DNA of 64,000 nt from Desulfobacterales bacterium (lineage in GTDB: Bacteria; Desulfobacterota; Desulfobacteria; Desulfobacterales; UBA2156): positions 1 to 64,000 of the forward strand of contig DRHF01000151.1 of NCBI GenBank assembly GCA_011049715.1, written 5' to 3'. How positions within the stretch are numbered: position 1 is the stretch's first letter; every line of letters starts with the position of its first letter. The notes beneath the pieces were generated by a model. The model did no database searches and was not told the DNA's origin. It was given only the letters and a program-made list of their open reading frames with translations. Below, one piece after another: positions 29,489 to 38,978 of this stretch. The position numbers were made by a program, and so were the translations under genes.

Positions 29489-29630
29489 TTAAATTCCCCT
29501 TTTGTTGTGAAAGCATAAAATGGTCTGAAACAATACCGGTTTCGTCTATCGAAATGCGGTTGGGTTGTCAACGGCGATATAAGGCGAAATTTTTATTTGA
29601 CCATCGCTTTCAAAGTAGAGTAAGCTAAAA

Positions 29631-29648
29631 TGTTTTATATATAAAACA
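29631..29648. promoter_or_regulatory. 18-bp perfect palindrome TGTTTTATATATAAAACA (candidate operator)
   Basis: Read directly; lies in the 233-bp divergent intergenic region 29489-29721. Confidence 0.5.
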
Positions 29649-29721
29649 AAAAAGATCATTTAACCGATTTCAATATGTCAAGCACTCAGTTTAGACTCTT
29701 CTATCCGGTAATAGAAAGGAT

Positions 29722-31083
29722 TTGAATAAAATGAAAGCAGAAAAAAAGAAGACCACATCGTCAAAAAGCATGGTGACCGCCCGGGAAGCCGGATATTTTG
29801 GAAAAAAGATGATGAAAAACGCCCATAAGGCTCAACAAGAAGGTCTGCCGGTAGCCTGGTCCATGGTCACCTGGTGGCAGGGAGAACTGATTGCCAAGGC
29901 AATGGGTATTGAACTGGTTTTCCCTGAAAACTATGCAGCATTCTGTGCCGCTAGACGCCTGGCCGAGCCATACCTGGAGCGCAGCGATAGCGAGGGCTTT
30001 CCCGCTACCCTTTGCGGGTATGCACGAAACTGCTTTGGTTATGCCAGCATGATGACGGAAAACAATATGCAGCCGCCCGAAGGCGCCCCTGCAGGCGGAA
30101 TGCCCAAACCGATGTTGCTTATCGGCTCGGGCGCTGCATGTGACGGTCGTTTTAAGTGGTTCCAGGCCTTGAAGCGCTACCTGGGAGTCCCTCAATGGAC
30201 ACTGGAACATCCCCAAACCGGTGTAAAAGAATATTTTTTACCCGGTCATAAAAAAGAAACAATCCGTTTCATAAAAAACCACCTCAAAGAATTCGTCTCT
30301 TTTCTGGAAAAGCTCCTGGACTACAAGATGGATTGGGAAAAATTGGCAGAAATTGTGGATCAGGCTTTTAAAACCCTTATCCTGGCCCACGAAGTCGACC
30401 GGCTTCGCAAGGCCGTACCCTCTCCGATGGTCGCCCAGGATTTTTGGTCAATCATGATCCCACACCTGTTTATGCCACATGACCCGGAAGCCTATGAATT
30501 CTACAAAAAGGTGTATGCTGAAGTAAAATACAGGGTGGACAATAAAATCGGCGCAATTCCCAACGAGCAATACCGGGTAATGTTTGCTGAAATTCCTCCA
30601 TGGCACACATTGGGATTCTTTGATAAACTGGCGGAAAATTACGGGATAGCGCTGGTATATGAGAGCAGCGGATATCATGCGCCCTATCCGATTTCAGATG
30701 AGGAACTTGAAGGCGTGACAGATCCGTTAGAGTTGATTGCGCGATTAACGTATCAGAAATTTACCGATCAGCAAGAAATGGGGAGACAGTACGACCTTGA
30801 TATACCCGGATATACCCTCTCATATCTGAGGGCCGCTTCGGAATATCTGGCGGACGGAGTGATTTGTCATCCCCTCAGATCATGCCGCGCGGCGACTTAT
30901 GAGCTGCTTTCGATCAAAAATGTATTATCGGAATGTCTTAAAATCCCAAGCGTTTCTATCGAGGGCGACCTTGTCGATTTACGCGTATTTAATGAAGAAG
31001 AGGCCCTTTTTAAAATAGAGGCGTTTGTAGACACAATGGACCACAATCGAGACGAAAGGAAAATCGCAGGAATCTCCTGGTAA
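29722..31083 (+). CDS. 2-hydroxyacyl-CoA dehydratase / benzoyl-CoA reductase family subunit (HgdB/BcrB-like)
   Basis: GLPVAWSMVTWWQGELIAKAMGIELVFPENYAAFCAAR; conserved C-terminal SCRAATYELLSIK. Confidence 0.72.
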   Translation: MNKMKAEKKKTTSSKSMVTAREAGYFGKKMMKNAHKAQQEGLPVAWSMVTWWQGELIAKAMGIELVFPENYAAFCAARRLAEPYLERSDSEGFPATLCGYARNCFGYASMMTENNMQPPEGAPAGGMPKPMLLIGSGAACDGRFKWFQALKRYLGVPQWTLEHPQTGVKEYFLPGHKKETIRFIKNHLKEFVSFLEKLLDYKMDWEKLAEIVDQAFKTLILAHEVDRLRKAVPSPMVAQDFWSIMIPHLFMPHDPEAYEFYKKVYAEVKYRVDNKIGAIPNEQYRVMFAEIPPWHTLGFFDKLAENYGIALVYESSGYHAPYPISDEELEGVTDPLELIARLTYQKFTDQQEMGRQYDLDIPGYTLSYLRAASEYLADGVICHPLRSCRAATYELLSIKNVLSECLKIPSVSIEGDLVDLRVFNEEEALFKIEAFVDTMDHNRDERKIAGISW

Positions 31084-31091
31084 TCGAGAAC

Positions 31092-33017
31092 TCAGACAAG
31101 AAGATCCTCTTGCTGCAGTGTTTCTGCAATGTCGCCTAAACCGAGCTCTTCCAGTTTTGTTTTTTTCTGCAATCCGGTGGAAACATCCCAGCCACGAATC
31201 GCATAGTACTCATCTTTCATTTTTTCAAACTTCTGCCTGTCAAGAACCATTCCTTTCCTTGAAAAAACCTCTCCATCCCGACCGGGAACAATGCAATCCG
31301 GATTACCGAATTCGGCCTTGAGGGGAATTGTAAAATTAAATTCTTCGATGGTGTCGGACGCTCTCCCTTTACGACCTTCCCTTGCGAGAACTGCCCTCTG
31401 AAGATTAAAAATACGTTGCCCGAATTTATCCAAATCTGTCTCATCCATATCCATCCCCGTCACAGCAGAACAAACCTGGCTTTCCAGCGCCGGGTCGCCC
31501 ACATGATCGTCGGTTATCGGACTATGGGTGATGGGCCAGGAGAAGTCACATAGGATCAAGGATTCCTTGGCAAGCTGGCGGTCTTGAATCTTGGCGGCGG
31601 AAAGGGCTTTGCCTTCGAATGTGGAAAAGTCAGCTGCGATCTCATCCCCCCAAAATTTTTTGGATATAGCCCTTATAACCTCCGAAGTCATGTAGTTGTT
31701 CTTGAGGAGCGTGTCACTGTTTCCACCAGCACGAAGGGCCCACAACAAAACCGGCAGGCCGACCTCATGCAATTGCTGAATCGGCATTCTGGGTTCAGTG
31801 GCATATAGCAACCCGGTTGTGATATGCATTCTGGGCCCGTAAGGGGAATCTTCCCCGGTTTTAATCATATAATCGGTAATATATTGATCCGCATTTCTTC
31901 CCACTATGTTAGCGGCTTTTAGTGCACCTTCGGCCAAAACATCCCCGAATCCTTCCCTGAAGGCAATCTTGTGCAGCAATGTCTGGATGAATTCAAGACT
32001 TCCTAACTTAGAAAGCGGAAGACCGGTCTCATCCTCGCTTAGAATATGCGCTTTGTGGCAGCGGCTCAACCACATTATCAATGTCTCTACCACGCGTGTA
32101 TCGATGCCGTAATCATCACACAATTTAGTTGCCTGAAATGGAACGTCGGTAACCTTTCCGTAGTATCGTTGTGCACGTACTTCGTAGTAACCGGCCGACT
32201 GGCAACAATATTTCCCTGATCGTCTGTCTGCCGGATGGTATTTCACACGCATGCACCCGTTGATACACCCGAAGCAGATGTCCTTTTCCATCTGTTCCTG
32301 AGGCAACGTTGTCGGCCAAATGAACGGATCATACTTCAATTCCCTCACTTTTTGCCGCATCAGCTTTACCGCTTTTTTGTCGGCAACCTCAACCTTTCCT
32401 TGGCCGCTGACCGCGATCGCCTTAAGATTTTTAGCGCCCATCAATGCGCCGAAGCCGCTTGACCCGCTGGAATCCGAATCCGCCAGAAGGGTGGCGTAGG
32501 TAACCATGTTTTCACCGGCCGCGCCTGTTGCAACGACACAAAAAGAGTCACCAAACTCATCTTTCAAAATTTCGCGCGTTTCAATGGCGCCTTTGCCTTT
32601 TAAATGCGAAGCGTCCCTCAGCTCTACCGTTTCATTATTGATCGATAGATATACCAATGAATCCGCTTTCCCTTTGAGAACAAGGCCGTCATATCCTGCA
32701 AATTTCAGCTGTACGCCCCAGGCTCCCCCGAGGTTGGCGTATGAGAACTGATTGAGAATAGGAGACTTCCCGCAAACTTGCCATCGGGATCCGGCAAACC
32801 CGGGGACGCCGCAAAGAGGGCCTGTCATGAAAATCAAACAGTTTTCAGGATCAAAGGCATCGATTTGCGGTACGACTTCATCCCAATATATTTTAAGTGC
32901 TATCCCCCGCCCCCCAAGAAAGCGATCGACATAGTTCCCGGTCGACACCGTTCCGACATCACCAGTAGAAAGATTGACCCGTAGAATTTGTCCGGCATAT
33001 CCATATTGGTTATTCAT
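31092..33017 (-). CDS. Tungsten-type aldehyde:ferredoxin oxidoreductase family protein
   Basis: GYAGQILRVNLSTGDV; FLGGRGIALKIYWDEV; ATGAAGENMV; CFGCINGCMR; aligned with AOR family layout. Confidence 0.88.
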   Translation of the reverse strand: MNNQYGYAGQILRVNLSTGDVGTVSTGNYVDRFLGGRGIALKIYWDEVVPQIDAFDPENCLIFMTGPLCGVPGFAGSRWQVCGKSPILNQFSYANLGGAWGVQLKFAGYDGLVLKGKADSLVYLSINNETVELRDASHLKGKGAIETREILKDEFGDSFCVVATGAAGENMVTYATLLADSDSSGSSGFGALMGAKNLKAIAVSGQGKVEVADKKAVKLMRQKVRELKYDPFIWPTTLPQEQMEKDICFGCINGCMRVKYHPADRRSGKYCCQSAGYYEVRAQRYYGKVTDVPFQATKLCDDYGIDTRVVETLIMWLSRCHKAHILSEDETGLPLSKLGSLEFIQTLLHKIAFREGFGDVLAEGALKAANIVGRNADQYITDYMIKTGEDSPYGPRMHITTGLLYATEPRMPIQQLHEVGLPVLLWALRAGGNSDTLLKNNYMTSEVIRAISKKFWGDEIAADFSTFEGKALSAAKIQDRQLAKESLILCDFSWPITHSPITDDHVGDPALESQVCSAVTGMDMDETDLDKFGQRIFNLQRAVLAREGRKGRASDTIEEFNFTIPLKAEFGNPDCIVPGRDGEVFSRKGMVLDRQKFEKMKDEYYAIRGWDVSTGLQKKTKLEELGLGDIAETLQQEDLLV

Positions 33018-33102
33018 GTTGATGAAGACTCGTTACCTAAATCTATCCGCAGCACCACGCATGGGGTACCGTTCAGAAAAATTTCTTATTACACTTTGTA
33101 TG

Positions 33103-33219
33103 TTACAATTTAGATCGATATTTAATCGTAATATCACATCTTAAGATAAAATAAATTAAGGCGATTAAAACTAAAGCCCACACTCCATAATTTTGTAGAA
33201 TGTCAACTATCATTTCCAT
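33103..33219 (-). CDS. Small single-transmembrane protein, 38 aa
   Basis: Reverse complement ATG at 33219: MEMIVDILQNYGVWALVLIALIYFILRCDITIKYRSKL*; GGAGGG SD ~7 nt upstream; hydrophobic helix with positive C-terminus; absent from supplied ORF track. Confidence 0.6.
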   Translation of the reverse strand: MEMIVDILQNYGVWALVLIALIYFILRCDITIKYRSKL

Positions 33220-33290
33220 TTTCTTTCCCTCCAAAAGGATCTTCACGCCTTATCCAATCCATTTATCGCTCTTTGCTTATCTATAAATAA

Positions 33291-36008
33291 TCACTCGATC
33301 TTTTGCCTCTTTCTCTCTTCCAGTGCCGCGTGGGCAGCTGCCAGGCGAGCGATTGGGACACGATAGGGAGAACAACTTACATAATTGAGGCCAATTTTGT
33401 GGCAAAAAAATATCGATTTTGGATCACCACCATGTTCACCGCAAATACCAACCTCCATCCCGGGCCGGGTTTGTCGGCCTAGCTTGACACCCATTTCCAT
33501 AAGCTTACCCACGCCCTCCTCATCTATATTGGCAAATGGATTTTCGGGTAGAATTTTTTTCTCCATATATTCGATAAGGAAGCCCTTCTCGGCGTCGTCA
33601 CGGGAGATGCCGAAGGTGGTCTGGGTCAGGTCGTTGGTGCCGAAGGAGAAGAACTGGGCATACTCAGCCATTTTGTCAGCAGTAAGCGCAGCACGGGGGA
33701 CTTCGATCATCGTCCCAAATTTGTAGCCAACGGTCACGCTTCGCTCTTCCATGACCTTCTTGGCTTCTTCTTCCAGAGCCGTTTGTTGGACTTTCAACTC
33801 ATTGGCATGGCTGGTCAGCGGGATCATGACCTCGGGATGTACATCCACGCCCTCTTTGGCCACCTGACAGGCAGCCTCGAAAATTGCACGTACCTGCATC
33901 CGGGTCAGGGCGGCCAGGTGAATACCCAAACGTACGCCGCGCAGACCCAGCATCGGGTTGCTTTCATGCATTTTTTCGACGGCATCGAGTTGTGCTTTTT
34001 TTTCAGCCAAACGTGGTGAATCTTTATCTGTCTGCTCCAGTTTATCGACTTCCCGTGCTAGATCGAGCTGTGTAGGCAGAAATTCGTGCAGCGGCGGGTC
34101 GATCAGGCGAATGATGACCGGTAATCCATCCATCGCCCGGAACAGACCGGCAAAATCCTCACGCTGGTAGGGTAAAAGCGTATCTAACGACTCCTTAACG
34201 ACATCAGGGTCACTCTGGTGCATAATCATCTTTTGTACATGGGGTAAGCGCTCGGGTTCAAAGAACATATGCTCTGTGCGGCAAAGGCCGATGCCCTGGG
34301 CGCCGAATTTGCGCGCCTGCTCGGCGTCAGATGGATAGTCGGCATTGGCCCAAACCTCCAAACGGCGGGTTTCATCGGCCCAATCGAGGAGCTCGATCAG
34401 AAATGGATCATCCATATCCGGAACCTGCGTTTCTAGCTGACCGACAAAAACCTCCCCAGTGGTCCCATCGATGGACACCCAATCACCTTCTTTGATAATC
34501 CGACCGCCAGCGCTCATCTGACGTTTGCCAAGGTCAATCTCTAGCGCTGCGACACCGACCACAGCGGGTGTACCAAACTGGCGAGCAACCAGAGCAGCGT
34601 GGCTGGTACGCCCCCCCCGGCTCGTCAAAATGCCCCTTGCCGCCAGCATGCCGTGGACGTCGTCCGGTTTGGTCTCAGGCCGAACCATAATGACATCTTT
34701 GCTTTTTTTCGTGGCCCATTCATTAGCCAAATCAGCATCGAAAACAACCTGGCCCACCGCCGCCCCGGGAGAAACATTTAGGCCTGTGGCAAACCTGTCA
34801 CCGGAATCATTGGCAGCGTTTTTGGCTTCGACCTTAAATTGTGGATGAAGAAAGAAATCAACTTGCTCGGGCGCGACCCGCAGGATCGCCTGCTCTTTGG
34901 TGATAAGCCCCTCTTCAACCATCTCGACAGCGATACGGACCGCAGCCTGGGCGGTCCGCTTCCCGTCCCGCGTTTGGAGCATCCATAACTTACTTTTTTC
35001 AATGGTAAACTCAACATCCTGCATCTCACAATAGTGTTGTTCCAACTTGTGGCAGATCTCTTCAAACTCGGCATAGGCGTTCGGCATCTCTTCCTTAAGT
35101 TTATCGATCGGTTTGGTGAGCCGGATGCCGGCCACAACGTCCTCTCCTTGGGCGTTGGTAAGGTAGTCACCTTCGATATTCTTTTCACCGGTAGTAGCAT
35201 TGCGGGTCATTACTACACCGGTGGCTGAGGAGTCGCCCATATTGCCGAAAACCATCGTCATGATGTTTACACCGGTACCCAAGTCATGAGGAATTTTAGA
35301 TGCATTGCGGTAAGCAATGGCCCGTTTGCCGTTCCAACTCTTAAAAACAGCTTCTGTGGCCAACTTGATTTGTTCAATCGGATCCTGGGGAAAATCAGAA
35401 CCGGTTTCAACCTTAAAGATTTTTTTAAATTCCTCGGTAACCGCTTTCCAGTCTTCAAAGGCCAGGTCAGAGTCGCTTTCTACAGCAGCTTTCAGACGGG
35501 CCTTGGTGATGATCTCCTCAAAAAGCTCATCCGCCATCCCCATTACCACGCTCCCAAACATTTGCACCAGACGGCGGTAGGAATCATAAGCGAAGCGCCT
35601 GTCACCGGTCAGATCCGCCATCCCCTTGACCACTTCATCATTCATACCGATGTTGAGAACAGTGTCCATCATACCGGGCATCGAAAATTTAGCGCCCGAT
35701 CGACAGGAGATCAACAAGGGGTTCGATGGGTCGCCGAGTTTTTTGCCGATTTTATCTTCTACAACTTTGACCGCTTCCAGTTCCTGCTCCCACATCCCTT
35801 CGGGGAACTGTTCGCCCGCAGCCAGGTAAGCGTTACAAGCCTCCGTGGTCACCGTAAATCCCGGAGGGACAGGCATGCCGATTCGAGTCATTTCAGCCAG
35901 ATTGGCCCCTTTACCACCCAGCAGGCTTCGTACGTTTTCCCAATCATAATCGACATATTTTTCGGCTTCTTCAACTTCTTCAAATAAATACACATACTTA
36001 TTTGTCAT
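33291..36008 (-). CDS. ppdK: Pyruvate, phosphate dikinase
   Basis: LLGGKGANLAEMTRIGMPVPPGFTVTTEAC; GGRTSHAALVARQFGTPAVVG; CGEHGGDP. Confidence 0.95.
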   Translation of the reverse strand: MTNKYVYLFEEVEEAEKYVDYDWENVRSLLGGKGANLAEMTRIGMPVPPGFTVTTEACNAYLAAGEQFPEGMWEQELEAVKVVEDKIGKKLGDPSNPLLISCRSGAKFSMPGMMDTVLNIGMNDEVVKGMADLTGDRRFAYDSYRRLVQMFGSVVMGMADELFEEIITKARLKAAVESDSDLAFEDWKAVTEEFKKIFKVETGSDFPQDPIEQIKLATEAVFKSWNGKRAIAYRNASKIPHDLGTGVNIMTMVFGNMGDSSATGVVMTRNATTGEKNIEGDYLTNAQGEDVVAGIRLTKPIDKLKEEMPNAYAEFEEICHKLEQHYCEMQDVEFTIEKSKLWMLQTRDGKRTAQAAVRIAVEMVEEGLITKEQAILRVAPEQVDFFLHPQFKVEAKNAANDSGDRFATGLNVSPGAAVGQVVFDADLANEWATKKSKDVIMVRPETKPDDVHGMLAARGILTSRGGRTSHAALVARQFGTPAVVGVAALEIDLGKRQMSAGGRIIKEGDWVSIDGTTGEVFVGQLETQVPDMDDPFLIELLDWADETRRLEVWANADYPSDAEQARKFGAQGIGLCRTEHMFFEPERLPHVQKMIMHQSDPDVVKESLDTLLPYQREDFAGLFRAMDGLPVIIRLIDPPLHEFLPTQLDLAREVDKLEQTDKDSPRLAEKKAQLDAVEKMHESNPMLGLRGVRLGIHLAALTRMQVRAIFEAACQVAKEGVDVHPEVMIPLTSHANELKVQQTALEEEAKKVMEERSVTVGYKFGTMIEVPRAALTADKMAEYAQFFSFGTNDLTQTTFGISRDDAEKGFLIEYMEKKILPENPFANIDEEGVGKLMEMGVKLGRQTRPGMEVGICGEHGGDPKSIFFCHKIGLNYVSCSPYRVPIARLAAAHAALEERKRQKIE

Positions 36009-36263
36009 AATTATCCTCCTAAAAAGGCCAATAAAGGATTTTGAAATGGTTATCCCGGTATCGGCCTACCCTACTGCTGATTAACAAATGGAATTGCTGT
36101 TTGATTCTATAATGTTGAATTCCCATACAACCTTTAACCCATTGTATCAAGTCTTTTTGTATCGATAACCGGCTTTTATAAATGTGATTTCGATTGTCAT
36201 ATGATCGACTGTCAACAAACCGCTGCTTGAATTTTTTATCTATTTTCTATAAGTACTCATAAC

Positions 36264-37205
36264 ATGGAAGACAATAAAAAATTAAAAACCATCGAGCCGG
36301 GCAGCAGAGAATCTTCCATCCACATTCCGGTTGATCAGTATTTAAATTATATCCTGATCGAAAAAGGCCTTTCAGACAAAACCGTTGAATCGTACAGCAG
36401 CGATCTTGCCAGATTCCTTGAATTTCTTGAAAAAAACAGTGTCCGCAGCCTTTCAGAAACCGATACCCCCATCATTTTGAGATATTTGATTGCGCTTCGT
36501 AATGCCGGGCTTTCGGCAAGATCCAGGGCAAGACATCTCGTTACATTGAGAGGATTTTACCGTTTTTTGGCCCATGAAGGAATGATTGAACACGATCCGG
36601 TCAGAATCATCGACTTTCCGAAAGCAGGCCTCAGGCTGCCAGACGTCCTCTCCATTCAGGAGACTAAGGATCTTCTATCTCTCGCTGATGCCAGTAAACC
36701 ACAAGGGGCTCGGGATGCGGCGATGATCGAGCTTCTTTACGCCGCAGGGCTCAGGGTCTCTGAACTGATCGGCATAAAGCTCCAGGACGTCAGCCTGGAA
36801 GCGGGTTTCGTCAGGGTATTTGGAAAGGGTTCAAAGGAAAGAGTGGTTCCTATCGGTCTTTATGCCAAAGAGCGTATCGATCATTACATTGTAAATGCCC
36901 GGCCGCAACTTTTAAAAAAAAGAACAGACCATTTCCTGTTTGTCACACGGCTGGGCAAGCCGATGACGCGGCAGGGCTTTTGGAAGCTTTTCAAACGCTA
37001 TGTTTTAAAGGCCGGTATAAATAAAAATATTACACCCCACACACTGAGACACTCTTTTGCAAGCCATCTCCTGGAAGGAGGGGCTGATCTGAGGTCTGTT
37101 CAATTGATGTTAGGGCATATCGATATTTCCACCACCCAGATCTATACCCATGTTGCCCGCGAACATTTAAAGAAAATGCATGAGAAATTTCACCCACGCG
37201 GCTAA
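36264..37205 (+). CDS. xerD: Tyrosine recombinase XerD
   Basis: LLYAAGLRVSELIGI; HTLRHSFASHLLEGGADLRSVQLMLGHIDISTTQIYTHV. Confidence 0.9.
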   Translation: MEDNKKLKTIEPGSRESSIHIPVDQYLNYILIEKGLSDKTVESYSSDLARFLEFLEKNSVRSLSETDTPIILRYLIALRNAGLSARSRARHLVTLRGFYRFLAHEGMIEHDPVRIIDFPKAGLRLPDVLSIQETKDLLSLADASKPQGARDAAMIELLYAAGLRVSELIGIKLQDVSLEAGFVRVFGKGSKERVVPIGLYAKERIDHYIVNARPQLLKKRTDHFLFVTRLGKPMTRQGFWKLFKRYVLKAGINKNITPHTLRHSFASHLLEGGADLRSVQLMLGHIDISTTQIYTHVAREHLKKMHEKFHPRG

Positions 37206-37319
37206 AAATTTCACCAAACTCTCTGCAGTCAATTAGAGGGATATGCTTATCGTTCTTGACACATCATCTCATTTTGGTTAGATATCAAAATTTTCAACAC
37301 CATTTCCAATCTAAAAAAA

Positions 37320-38978
37320 ATGCTTCAAAAAACCGTTTCAAACAAAAAAATGTCGGGGTGGTGGAAAAACGGCGGCATGCCGCCTGAGAAAGGGATTGCT
37401 GCGGTAAAGCGTTCGATCCGCGATCTGATGCGTCCTGTCTTCTTGATCGATTTTGACGGTCAACCGGCAGTGGCCCAGGGAGGCAGCATTACCATCGGCG
37501 ATACCCCCTCTGTCGGGCCATCCGGGTGTCCGCTTCATGCGTACACCCCACCGCTTCACCCAAAAGATCTGGGCGATCCCGTCTTTAAAAAAGCACATAA
37601 CCTTCGCTATGCATATATTATCGGCGCGATGGCCAATGGCATCACCTCAACCCAAATGGTTGAGGAGGCGGGGCGCGCCGGCATGCTGGGTTTTTTTGGC
37701 GCCGCCGGTCTCCGCCTAAATGAAATTGAAACCGCCATTTGCAGGTTGCATCAACGGATGGGCTCCATCCCTTTTGGTTTTAACTTGATCCACAATCTAA
37801 ATGAACCCGAACTCGAAGCTCAAACGGTTCAACTCTATCTGAGACATAAAATAAGGCTGATCAGTGCTTCCGCTTTCATGGATCTTACCCTTCCCCTTGT
37901 TTATTTTCGTGTAAAAGGAATCCATCGAGATCCTGAGGGGAACATTATCTGTCCGAATAAAATCATCGCAAAGGTCTCAAGGGTTGAGGTTGCTAAAAAA
38001 TTCCTTTCCCCTCCCCCTGAAAAACTTCTGGGCCAGTTGGTTGAAAAAAAAATGATCGCCCGGGAAGAAGCCAATCTGGCAAAATACCTGCCGATGGCCG
38101 AAGATTTGACGGCAGAAGCCGATTCCGGCGGCCATACCGACAATCGGCCCGCCTTATCGCTGCTACCGACCATGCTCGCACTGCGTGACAAACTGAATGA
38201 GAAATACGGATACCAACGGTCGATCTGCATCGGTCTTGGCGGCGGCATCGCCACACCCGAATCTACGGCAGCCGCATTTTCGATGGGTGCGGCCTTTGTT
38301 CTGTCAGGATCGATCAACCAGGCCTGTTTGGAAGCAGGCACTTCAGATGCCGTTCGCCGGATGCTCGCTGAGACCCGGCAGGCCGATGTCACCATGGCGC
38401 CGGCCGCAGATATGTTTGAAATGGGTTCCAAGGTTCAGGTGTTAAAACGCGGCACCCTGTTTCCGTTTCGTGCGGCGAAATTATATGACCTCTATTTAAG
38501 ATACAACAGTTACGAGGATATCCCTCAAAAGGAAAAAACCGTCCTTGAACGGGACATTTTCAATTTCAGTTTTTTAGATGAGTGGAAACAGACCAAACAG
38601 TTTTTTATGTCCAAAGATCCGAAGCAGATTACCCGTGCTGAAAAAGATACCCATCATAAGATGGCCCTTGTTTTTAGATCTTATCTCGGACGCTCATCAA
38701 AATGGGCGAATTCAGGTAATCCGGAAAGAAAATTTGACTATCAAATTTGGTGCGGCCCGTCCATGGGTGCCTTTAATGCGTGGGCGAATGGATCTTTCCT
38801 CGAAAAACCGGGAAACCGAAAGGTGGTTACCCTCGCAATGAACCTTCTTTTTGGCGCTGCAGTTTTAACCCGTGTTAACTGGCTTCGAAACCAAAATGTT
38901 GAATTACCCAATGGCGTCGAGCATGTCGCTCCAACGCCGCTCTCGGAAATATATACACTGCTGAATGAAAAAGAATAA
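37320..38978 (+). CDS. PfaD family trans-acting enoyl reductase (2-nitropropane dioxygenase-like)
   Basis: PVFLIDFDGQPAVAQGGSITIGDTPSVGPSGCPLHAYTPPLHPKDLG; coupled to PfaA-like PKS. Confidence 0.82.
   Translation: MLQKTVSNKKMSGWWKNGGMPPEKGIAAVKRSIRDLMRPVFLIDFDGQPAVAQGGSITIGDTPSVGPSGCPLHAYTPPLHPKDLGDPVFKKAHNLRYAYIIGAMANGITSTQMVEEAGRAGMLGFFGAAGLRLNEIETAICRLHQRMGSIPFGFNLIHNLNEPELEAQTVQLYLRHKIRLISASAFMDLTLPLVYFRVKGIHRDPEGNIICPNKIIAKVSRVEVAKKFLSPPPEKLLGQLVEKKMIAREEANLAKYLPMAEDLTAEADSGGHTDNRPALSLLPTMLALRDKLNEKYGYQRSICIGLGGGIATPESTAAAFSMGAAFVLSGSINQACLEAGTSDAVRRMLAETRQADVTMAPAADMFEMGSKVQVLKRGTLFPFRAAKLYDLYLRYNSYEDIPQKEKTVLERDIFNFSFLDEWKQTKQFFMSKDPKQITRAEKDTHHKMALVFRSYLGRSSKWANSGNPERKFDYQIWCGPSMGAFNAWANGSFLEKPGNRKVVTLAMNLLFGAAVLTRVNWLRNQNVELPNGVEHVAPTPLSEIYTLLNEKE

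Noticed and set aside
35286-35987. 233-aa plus-strand ORF
   Set aside because: Antisense to the strongly supported ppdK coding sequence; no domain-like features.
36264-37205. Tyrosine recombinase as marker of an integrated mobile element
   Set aside because: Sequence fits chromosomal XerD; no att repeats, tRNA target or phage/ICE genes around it.
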